A DNA stretch of 6,043 nucleotides from an uncultured Clostridia bacterium. GTDB taxonomy: Bacteria; Bacillota; Clostridia; Christensenellales; Borkfalkiaceae. Position numbers and translations under genes: made by a program. Where the stretch lies: NCBI GenBank assembly GCA_947177495.1, contig CAMWUS010000089.1, positions 1-6,043 of the forward strand. Reading direction: 5' to 3'. A model generated the notes under the pieces. The model had not been told where the DNA came from, did not search any database, and saw nothing but the letters and a program-made list of their open reading frames with translations. This document shows positions 1-5,527 of this stretch, piece by piece (position 1 is the first letter of the stretch; every line of letters begins with the position of its first letter).

Positions 1-7
1 ATTTTTA

Positions 8-35
8 GGGTAGCTACTCCCTGTTGCAACTACCC
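8..35. other. Dense dyad symmetry: hairpin or operator candidate
   Basis: Outer arms GGGTAG (8-13) and CTACCC (30-35) enclose two further palindromes, GTAGCTAC (10-17) and GTTGCAAC (23-30). It sits at the predicted start of transcription of the possible leftward promoter at 38-46, where an operator or a 5' leader hairpin would be expected. Which, if either, is not decided by the sequence. Confidence 0.4.
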
Positions 36-37
36 GT

Positions 38-46
38 ATTGTAGCA
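38..46 (-). promoter_or_regulatory. Possible extended -10 element reading left out of the window
   Basis: On the minus strand TGCTACAAT matches an extended -10. No good -35 is present at 17 nt (AACAAA); TGAACA occurs at 19 nt. Transcription would start near 31-34 and run into a hairpin at 8-35. A leftward gene outside the window would be the target, which cannot be seen here. Confidence 0.3.
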
Positions 47-64
47 CATTCTGACATACTTTTG

Positions 65-104
65 TTCAGCCTCGTTCGCGGATTCGCCCGCAAATTTGGC
101 TGAA
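65..104. other. Inverted repeat, function unknown
   Basis: TTCAGCC (65-71) pairs with GGCTGAA (98-104), and a short GCGG/CCGC stem forms inside. No T-tract follows on either strand, so it is a poor terminator. Apart from this, the dyad at 8-35 and the terminator, nothing is seen in 1-203. Confidence 0.35.
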
Positions 105-142
105 TTTCCCGCATTTTTCGCTTAGTTTGGGTTTTTAGATAA

Positions 143-190
143 GAAAAAAGCCCGTTACAAAGACATTGTATGCCTTTGCACGGGCTTTGT
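143..190 (-). terminator. Rho-independent terminator of the HTH-membrane gene
   Basis: In minus orientation an AAAGCCCG arm (181-188) pairs with CGGGCTTT (147-154), and CAAAG (174-178) pairs with CTTTG (158-162). One small internal mismatch separates them and the loop is 11 nt (163-173). The stem runs straight into a T-rich tail (TTTTTTC). It begins 14 nt past the TAA at 204-206, so it is placed to end this gene. Confidence 0.85.
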
Positions 191-203
191 ACGATTTTGA
201 ATT

Positions 204-3200
204 TTACACTGAAAGAAAGGTAATTGTGATGATTAAAGGTTTAGGTATCCCGTCAACTTTGAACGTAAGAATATTGCCCACGGTATAGTCGAACGCCGTA
301 TTGAATTTAAAATCATTGCTACACACAAGATAATCGGTACTGCCGGTTGTATATCCCGGCGCAGCAGGAGATTTATAAGATATTTTGCAAACACAAGAAA
401 TATCTGTCACGCTCTCCAAAGAGCAGTAAAACGTGTCTCCGCTGCGGCAAACCATTTGGAACGATTCATTCGGTTTTATGGAAATCGCAGAATCCCGTGC
501 ACGCCCGTCGCAATCCGTTTTTTCTTCATATGCGGCAGTTAAAACTATGTCTTGCGACGGTATGAACACAGTACTCACAAATTCACCGCTTTCATTCTGC
601 CAACCCAAAAAACGATACCCTTCCTTCTGCCGCTGTGATAATACAACATATTTTTCGTTGTAACTTTCTGTCCAATCTCCATCTTTCAGCGTGACATTGT
701 GGGCAGTATGGTTATAAATAATATTTGACGAAGGTCCCACATACCATTGAGACGGAAATATTACCGAAATCTGCGCTTTTGACTGGGAGGTAAACACTTT
801 TCCATTACATTTTTCACCATCTAACGCATACTGCCCGACATATGTTACCGACGTAGGCAAATAAATATCGCCCAAGCTGCTGGAAAACATTGCTGAACCC
901 ATAATTGTTGTCAACCCTTCCGGCAGAACCAGCCCGCCCATTTTAGCGGCGTAAAAAGCATTTTGTTCTATCGTCTTTACTGTTGCAGGCAAAGTCATAA
1001 CATTTGCAATGTTGGCTTCGTTAAAAACGTTTTTGTTGATCTTTTCTATTGAATTGCCTTCCGCAAAGTAAATTTCCGCACAAGTGCCGCGAAAACAATT
1101 CTCATCGATTTCTAACACACTTGCAGGGATTACAATCGGCTGCAAAATATCCAACGCGAAAAATACATTTTTACCTATTTCCTCTACGCCTTCCGGAATA
1201 GTAACCGAACGGAACGTGTTGCGCAAACTGGTCGAAGTGCTATTATGACGATTTAACTTCCCTTCTATTGCCTTCACGGGAAGCCCCTCTATCAGAGCAG
1301 GATAGACGACATTTATATTCTCCCCGCTCTCACCGAGATATTTGGTTATCGTAACCGACTCCGCACCCTTCGTGTACTCAAAGAATTCGCTGCTGCCGTT
1401 TGTTTTAATTTCCTGCCATACGGCATATAGCGTAATATCGTCCTGCCAATCGGATTTGGTTAAATTGTGGAACTCGCCGCTCTCGTCCGCCTTATCGTTC
1501 CAGCCAAGGAACAAATAACCGTTGCGTTCTGGAACGGGTAAAATGATTGTATCGCCGTTGTCCACCTTGCGTATATTTCCACCGTCTACTGTTCCACCGT
1601 TCGGTTCAAGCGTAATCGAATACTGCTTGTTCTGTTCCAACCAGAATGCCGTAAGCGTCATGTTCGCTATATTCTGTATATTTAATTTCTCTACCGAATT
1701 CCCCGCAGAATCTTTCCAGCCGAGGAAGTCGTAGCCCTCGCGATATCCCTCGGGCAAAGTTAAACTGCCGTTAAATGGCAACGTATAGCAATACGCTTCG
1801 CGCACTCCTTCGGGCGTCGCAAACGAACCGCCATTGCCGTCCAATTTTATCTGATAGGTATAAATTGAGAAATGTGCGTACAGTGTAGGAATTTCCGTCA
1901 CGTTTTCGCTGTCGATAATCTCTATCAGACTACCACTCTCCTCGTGGTCGAACCAACCCAAGAAATCATAACCGTAACGATAGACGGGAATAAGCGCAAT
2001 ATGCAAATCCTCTTCATAAATAATGTAGTTGGGGTTTACTTCTTCGGTCAGGTACATCCCCTCGTATATGTAGCGAATCAAGTATTGTTTGGGCTCGAAT
2101 ATGGCATAGAGCGTAATATTTTCGTCCTCGCCGTAAACTTTGGTAACGAACTCGCCCTTGCCGTCCGCCGACAAATTCCACCCAATAAACGCATGCCCGT
2201 GCTTGGTCGGCTCGGAGAGCACAATCATCTCACCCACCTTCACGCGGTCGGGATTACCGATTCCTTGTGTTCCGCCGTTCAGCACATAGTCGATCGTAAA
2301 TATCGCCTCGCTTTTTTGCCACTGAGCATAGCACGTAAGATTTTTGGCATTTCCACCGCCTACAGCCGTAACGCGGTTACCACCTTCCTGCGCATCGTAC
2401 CATCCCAAAAAACGGTATCCTTCGCGCAGCGGATTGTTTAGTACAACTTCATCCGCAATCGTCACGCTTTCGGGATTGCTCTCGTATAAAATTCCGCCGT
2501 TCAGCTTGTAACGCACGGTATACGTTTGGTCGCTCCACTTGGCATACAACAGCACATTTTTTGCCTCGCATGCAATTTGCATAACCGCATCGCCGCTGTA
2601 ATCGTCGGTTAAAAACCAACCTTCGAACGCCGCGCCGTTCTTATCGGGAACGGACAGTTCCACCACTCCGCTCTCCACGGTGAAAGAGGTTTGCACCTCC
2701 GCTGTTCCGAAAACGCCGCCGTTCAGCCAATACTCAATCTCATACTCGTGCGGCGAAAATACGGAAATAAAAGTGCAATCTTCAATTACTTTATAGGGAG
2801 CGGTTACACTATTTCCATCCGCATCGTGCCAACCAATAAAGTCGTAACCCGTTCTATTTTCCGCCTGCGGCGTGAACCACTCGCCTTGCGCGATAGATTG
2901 CTCCGCGCCGTCAACCGTTACCGTATAGAAAATATTATCCCACTTGGCATACAGATGAACATTTTCGGCTTCACACGTAATTTGCGTTACAGCGTCCTCG
3001 GAATAATCAGGTACCAAATACCATCCGCCAAATACTGCGCCTTCCTTTTTAGGAATAGGCAAATCCAGATCACCCGACTCTAACGTAAAAATATTACTCA
3101 CCGATTCCTGAAAACTCCCACCGTTTAACCAATAATTTACCGTATATTCATGAGGCGCATAAACTGAATATAGCTCGATTTCTTCGGTTACTTTATGGGG

Positions 3201-3917
3201 TACGGCTATGTCGGTTCCATTCGCATCGCGCCAACCGATAAAGTCGTAACCCGTTCTATTTCCCGCCTGTGGCATAAACCAATCGTTTTGATTTACCGTT
3301 TGCTCTATCCCGTCTACCGTTATAGTCACCGGAACGGGTTGTTCTGCGTTCGGTTGTTTTATTAAAAAAACAGTCAAAATCGTTGCTGCGGCAGCAGTTG
3401 CTACAGCAAGCGCGCTTGACAATCCGATTATCGTTTTGCGGTTTTTACTTCCTTTGATTACCCTCGGCGTTATAACCTCGTCGGATACCGCATAATACAG
3501 CTTGGAAATCGGCGTGTTAAAATGCTCGGCAAGAATTATTAAACTGTTTACGTCGGGACATGTTACACCTCTCTCCCAACGCGACACCGCGTCTGCGGAA
3601 GAGGAGCAAACCTCGGCAAGCTGTTGTTGGCTTTCGTTTATCTGCGTGCGCAAAAAGGAGATATACTCTCCTAATTTTTCCGCAGAAAAATCCCCCGTAA
3701 AGGTGTGCTCACCCTCTTCGCAACCGAATAATTTTTCAAGCGAAATATTCAGCGCCGCCGAAAGCTCACTCATTTGTGAAATATCGGGCTCGGAAATACC
3801 GCGCTCCCATTTTGAAATGGTTTGCGCATGCACGTTGAGCTTTTCTGCCAGCTTTACCTGTGATAATTTCGCCGTTTTTCTTAAATTTTTAATTGTTTCA
3901 CTTATTTTGTTTGTCAT
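204..3917 (-). CDS. Membrane-anchored double-XRE-HTH protein with InlB B-type repeats and BspA-type LRR ectodomain
   Basis: Predicted single-pass membrane protein of 1237 aa, N-terminus inside. Residues about 6-63 and 82-140 are two XRE/HTH_3 domains, each with the family signature (SKWERG...PD and SRWERG...PD). A basic stretch (KGSKNRK) precedes a membrane segment at about 162-186. Outside follow InlB B/Flg_new-type repeats at about 197-834, recognisable by GYxFxGW...LYAxW, then about six BspA-type LRR_5 units (about 900-1035, IP..V..I....F), another InlB-type repeat (1073-1131) and a tail with six cysteines (1136, 1157, 1165, 1175, 1177, 1199). No signal peptidase site or LPXTG sorting motif is seen. 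The ATG at 3917 is chosen because an in-frame TTG at 3986 lies inside the -35 box and because HTH1 begins directly after this Met; no clear Shine-Dalgarno precedes it. By family logic the HTHs bind DNA and the ectodomain binds a protein or glycan; the actual ligand, targets and signalling are not known. It is not RodZ, which has one HTH and a short periplasmic part. Confidence 0.9.
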   Translation of the reverse strand: MTNKISETIKNLRKTAKLSQVKLAEKLNVHAQTISKWERGISEPDISQMSELSAALNISLEKLFGCEEGEHTFTGDFSAEKLGEYISFLRTQINESQQQLAEVCSSSADAVSRWERGVTCPDVNSLIILAEHFNTPISKLYYAVSDEVITPRVIKGSKNRKTIIGLSSALAVATAAAATILTVFLIKQPNAEQPVPVTITVDGIEQTVNQNDWFMPQAGNRTGYDFIGWRDANGTDIAVPHKVTEEIELYSVYAPHEYTVNYWLNGGSFQESVSNIFTLESGDLDLPIPKKEGAVFGGWYLVPDYSEDAVTQITCEAENVHLYAKWDNIFYTVTVDGAEQSIAQGEWFTPQAENRTGYDFIGWHDADGNSVTAPYKVIEDCTFISVFSPHEYEIEYWLNGGVFGTAEVQTSFTVESGVVELSVPDKNGAAFEGWFLTDDYSGDAVMQIACEAKNVLLYAKWSDQTYTVRYKLNGGILYESNPESVTIADEVVLNNPLREGYRFLGWYDAQEGGNRVTAVGGGNAKNLTCYAQWQKSEAIFTIDYVLNGGTQGIGNPDRVKVGEMIVLSEPTKHGHAFIGWNLSADGKGEFVTKVYGEDENITLYAIFEPKQYLIRYIYEGMYLTEEVNPNYIIYEEDLHIALIPVYRYGYDFLGWFDHEESGSLIEIIDSENVTEIPTLYAHFSIYTYQIKLDGNGGSFATPEGVREAYCYTLPFNGSLTLPEGYREGYDFLGWKDSAGNSVEKLNIQNIANMTLTAFWLEQNKQYSITLEPNGGTVDGGNIRKVDNGDTIILPVPERNGYLFLGWNDKADESGEFHNLTKSDWQDDITLYAVWQEIKTNGSSEFFEYTKGAESVTITKYLGESGENINVVYPALIEGLPVKAIEGKLNRHNSTSTSLRNTFRSVTIPEGVEEIGKNVFFALDILQPIVIPASVLEIDENCFRGTCAEIYFAEGNSIEKINKNVFNEANIANVMTLPATVKTIEQNAFYAAKMGGLVLPEGLTTIMGSAMFSSSLGDIYLPTSVTYVGQYALDGEKCNGKVFTSQSKAQISVIFPSQWYVGPSSNIIYNHTAHNVTLKDGDWTESYNEKYVVLSQRQKEGYRFLGWQNESGEFVSTVFIPSQDIVLTAAYEEKTDCDGRARDSAISIKPNESFQMVCRSGDTFYCSLESVTDISCVCKISYKSPAAPGYTTGSTDYLVCSNDFKFNTAFDYTVGNILTFKVDGIPKPLIITITFLSV
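813..1220 (-). repeat. BspA-type leucine-rich repeat block
   Basis: Encodes residues about 900-1035 of the large HTH-membrane protein. About six units of 20-23 residues follow the LRR_5 pattern, for example SVTIPEGVEEIGKNVF, IVIPASVLEIDENCF, MTLPATVKTIEQNAF and LVLPEGLTTIMGSAMF. These repeats build solenoids used for surface binding in other bacteria and in Trichomonas. Here the block is inserted between InlB-type repeats rather than standing at one end. Confidence 0.8.
2532..2927 (-). repeat. Tandem duplicated InlB-type module, copy 2
   Basis: Codes for residues about 331-462 of the large HTH-membrane protein. Matching landmarks to copy 1 are VTVDGAEQ, WFTPQAENRTGYDFIGW, HEYEIEYWLNGG and LLYAKW. 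The later single repeats (about 466-533, 540-607, 612-683, 688-759 and 766-834, encoded at about 1416-2522) are far more diverged, so this pair is the youngest expansion in the array. Confidence 0.85.
2937..3329 (-). repeat. Tandem duplicated InlB-type module, copy 1
   Basis: Codes for residues about 197-327 of the large HTH-membrane protein. It holds two sub-repeats: one beginning ITVDGIEQ and containing GYDFIGW, and one beginning HEYTVNYWLNGG and ending LYAKW. It aligns with the next module at a 134-residue (402-nt) period through the first sub-repeat, becoming 135 residues after a one-codon indel. A 24-nt run at 3238-3261 is identical to 2836-2859, so the copies are close at DNA level as well as protein level. 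Confidence 0.85.
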
Positions 3918-3957
3918 TCGCTTGTTTACACAAAATTTTATATTATTTTCACATAAC

Positions 3958-3986
3958 AGTATATCATGTCCCTTAATAATTTTCAA
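3958..3986 (-). promoter_or_regulatory. Sigma-A-type promoter of the HTH-membrane gene
   Basis: On the minus strand, TTGAAA (3981-3986) is followed by a 17-nt spacer and TATACT (3958-3963), with a TG one base before the -10 (extended -10). Start of transcription is expected near 3950, giving an untranslated leader of about 33 nt before the ATG at 3917. This placement excludes the upstream TTG codon at 3986 as a start. A short dyad ACAT/ATGT (3951-3954 and 3966-3969) brackets the -10 and could be an operator, but its arms are only 4 bp. Confidence 0.75.
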
Positions 3987-3997
3987 GAGAATTGCGC

Positions 3998-4037
3998 ATA
4001 AAAAAGGCAGATAGAGTGTTGTGGCTCTACCCGCCTT
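3998..4037 (-). terminator. Strong minus-strand terminator without a visible gene
   Basis: Read on the minus strand, AAAGGCGGGTAGAG pairs along all 14 positions with CTCTATCTGCCTTT, two pairs being G-U. The loop is 8 nt and a run of T follows (TTTTTTATG). On the plus strand the two G-U positions become A-C mismatches, so the structure favours leftward RNA. It lies just upstream of the HTH gene promoter, shielding it from leftward transcription, yet no minus-strand gene is recognised in 4040-4480. Confidence 0.75.
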
Positions 4038-4225
4038 TGCCGTTTATCCTATTTATGTACGACAATCCAACTTGATTAGGTTATGATTGGAAATGGGTAA
4101 ACAGTTTATTACATCATCTCTTTACCAACTCCAGCTATTTGCGGCGCAAAGCACATTATGCCGCACTTGCCGTGCATACGACTTTCAAATAAGAAAGTGT
4201 TCAGTTGAGGTGGTTACGTGTTCAC

Positions 4226-4266
4226 CAAAACAAAACACAGTCGAACTTGACTGTGTTTTATTTTGT
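4226..4266 (-). terminator. Long hairpin, terminator-like, better paired as minus-strand RNA
   Basis: AAAACACAGTC (4232-4242) and GACTGTGTTTT (4249-4259) form an 11-bp stem with a 6-nt loop. The pairing extends outward to about 17 bp through CAAAA/TTTTG. The single irregular outer pair is G-U on the minus strand but A-C on the plus strand. T-rich sequence follows on both sides, so it could end transcripts in either direction; the minus direction is slightly favoured. Confidence 0.6.
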
Positions 4267-4282
4267 GTTGTCGCTCGAACTC

Positions 4283-4325
4283 GGCGGGTTCGCCCCGCCA
4301 AAGGCGGCACAAGCCCCGAAGGGGC
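4283..4325. other. GC-rich cluster of three small hairpins
   Basis: GGCGGG (4283-4288) pairs with CCCGCC (4294-4299). CCGCC (4295-4299) can instead pair with GGCGG (4303-4307). GCCCC (4313-4317) pairs with GGGGC (4321-4325) across a GAA loop. The first two share an arm and exclude each other. The cluster stands out as a GC-rich island in an AT-rich interval. It may be part of a dispersed intergenic repeat. Confidence 0.45.
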
Positions 4326-4445
4326 GAAGTATTCCCGGCAGGGTCACCAACGCTAAAAAAATAAACTCATCTTTTAATTTTTTAAAGTATAACTGAGAAT
4401 TAACGTTCCCGACGAATATTTAGAACGAATTATTGCTTAAAGCCC

Positions 4446-4474
4446 TTGTCAAATTGAATAATAATTGCTAAAAT
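4446..4474 (+). promoter_or_regulatory. Sigma-A-type promoter of the GNAT-DUF3592 gene
   Basis: TTGTCA (4446-4451), a 17-nt spacer and TAAAAT (4469-4474) with TG one base before the -10. The -10 ends 6 nt before the ATG at 4481, so the expected start of transcription falls at about the ATG itself. Confidence 0.65.
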
Positions 4475-4480
4475 GAAATT

Positions 4481-5491
4481 ATGAATACTTTAAGCTACAA
4501 GTCGGAATATTACAAACAGATTGTTGATATTTTAAAGAATTTACCGAACATGGTTGATTTGCCGTCCGACATATTCTTCGATATCGCCAAACAGTTTGAA
4601 TTCGGCTACCCCGAGAGAATAAAGCTTGAAAGTCTTATTAAAAAAACTTACACGATACTTGCAATAGAGGACGAAAAAGTTATCGGCTTGGCGGGTATGG
4701 ACAAAGAGGGTAATATTGGCTTGTTTCTCGTGCAAGAAGGTAACGAATACGCAAAAGCGTGCAGGCTGCTTTCGCACGCGCTTGAACGCAGAGCTTCGAA
4801 AAAAGATCTCCCCTACCTCTTCGCACTGCAAACGGAGAAGTCCGAACAAACCTTTATCGATTTAGGATACGAACCGTTTGACAACGGTTCGGGCGCGCCG
4901 CACAACGGCATACTTGCAAAACAAATAGAGCCGGAAAACAAGATAGATATTAGCATAGAACAGGCAAAAGAAATAAAGCTTAACCCGCGCAAGAAAATTA
5001 CCGTTGAAGGCAAAACCTCTGTTTTGCCCGCGTTCTTTCTTGGGCTTTCAAGTTTTTTCGCCTTTCTGCTTGTTTCAATAACGATAGGCAAGCTGAACGC
5101 GGGTACGTTTGAAAGCGTACCGGAATCAACATACACGATGATAACCGCGATGGTATGCGTCATGTTCGCCGCCGCGGTTGCATTTGCTACAGCCTATACC
5201 GTTCGTGCAAGACGGCTTAAAAAGGAAGTACTTTCCATGCGTGTAACCAACGGCGTTATCGTGTCGTTAGCCACAACACAGGAATATGATTCCGACAGCG
5301 CTCCAAGGTGCGCGCACGTGTCGCTCACGTACGCATATTACGACGAGAATATGCAGCGAAAAGAAGCGCATTACAAGCACAGATATTACACGGATGACCC
5401 GCATTTTTACGAGGGGCAAGAAATTATAATTGCGCACTCGAACGAAAAGAGTTACATTTTGCACCGCTGTACGCCATTAAAAAATCAATAA
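4481..5491 (+). CDS. GNAT-like domain fused to a two-helix membrane hairpin and a DUF3592-like domain
   Basis: Predicted inner membrane protein of 336 aa. Residues about 1-150 resemble the GNAT N-acetyltransferase fold: an N-terminal helix, the strand pair TILAIEDEKVIGLAGM, a helix (AKACRLLSHALERR) and a late FIDLGYEPF segment typical of the family. The acetyl-CoA loop, normally Q/RxxGxG/A, is here a poor match (QEGNEYAKA at 85-93), so catalytic activity is uncertain. Two membrane segments follow (about 182-203 and 217-239) with a short outside loop, placing both soluble parts in the cytoplasm. Residues about 253-330 match the DUF3592 pattern (VTNGVIVSL, LTYAYYDE, then GQEIIIAHS). The first ATG is used because the GNAT fold needs the sequence from there on; no Shine-Dalgarno precedes it. 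Function is unknown; the domain fusion is the firm observation. Confidence 0.85.
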   Translation: MNTLSYKSEYYKQIVDILKNLPNMVDLPSDIFFDIAKQFEFGYPERIKLESLIKKTYTILAIEDEKVIGLAGMDKEGNIGLFLVQEGNEYAKACRLLSHALERRASKKDLPYLFALQTEKSEQTFIDLGYEPFDNGSGAPHNGILAKQIEPENKIDISIEQAKEIKLNPRKKITVEGKTSVLPAFFLGLSSFFAFLLVSITIGKLNAGTFESVPESTYTMITAMVCVMFAAAVAFATAYTVRARRLKKEVLSMRVTNGVIVSLATTQEYDSDSAPRCAHVSLTYAYYDENMQRKEAHYKHRYYTDDPHFYEGQEIIIAHSNEKSYILHRCTPLKNQ

Positions 5492-5495
5492 AACC

Positions 5496-5526
5496 GAACG
5501 CGCCGTTCAAATTGAACGGCGCGTTC
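5496..5526. terminator. Bidirectional terminator between convergent genes
   Basis: A near-perfect palindrome begins GAACGCGCCGTTCAA and is mirrored across one central base. It lies between the TAA of the GNAT-DUF3592 gene (5489-5491) and the TAG of the minus-strand gene (5528-5530). T-rich sequence follows on the minus side (GGTTTTATTGATTTTTT), inside the end of the plus gene; the plus side has a weaker TCTATTCTT tail. Confidence 0.85.
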
Positions 5527-5527
5527 T

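Larger units (their letters stand above)
3987..4445. other. Gene-free interval rich in hairpins
   Basis: No convincing gene is found on either strand between the two divergent promoters. Besides the three structures listed separately, small hairpins occur at 4139-4151 (TTTGC/GCAAA) and 4181-4198 (ACTTTC/GAAAGT). GGTAAA/TTTACC arms also lie at about 4098-4128. The longest open frames here are plus-strand ones that run through the hairpins and lack ribosome sites. A structured RNA or the remains of a mobile element are both possible. Confidence 0.4.

Noticed and set aside
1872..2441. Plus-strand open frame of 189 codons inside the large gene
   Set aside because: It is the antisense shadow of the repeat coding region, without domain match or start signals.
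1416..3329. Repeats read as a CRISPR array or satellite
   Set aside because: The period is set by the protein repeat (about 70 or 134 residues), divergence follows codons and there are no short identical repeats with unique spacers.
3360..3917. RodZ-type cell-shape protein
   Set aside because: RodZ has a single HTH and a short outside domain; here there are two HTHs and a long InlB/BspA-type ectodomain.
3918..3986. Longer start (TTG at 3986) for the HTH-membrane gene, adding 23 residues
   Set aside because: The TTG lies inside the -35 box of the promoter, upstream of the expected transcript start near 3950, and HTH domain 1 begins directly after the ATG at 3917.
4070..4210. Small minus-strand frame of 22 codons starting MHGKCGIM within the spacer
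   Set aside because: No ribosome site and no recognisable motif; its length is as expected by chance.
4281..4300. tRNA T-arm-like stretch (GGTTCG in a GC stem)
   Set aside because: No acceptor, D or anticodon arm can be placed around it and the T-loop consensus is broken after TTCG.
4087..4396. Two overlapping plus-strand open frames of 89 and 63 codons in the spacer
   Set aside because: They run through the hairpins, overlap each other in different frames, lack ribosome sites and show no recognisable domain.
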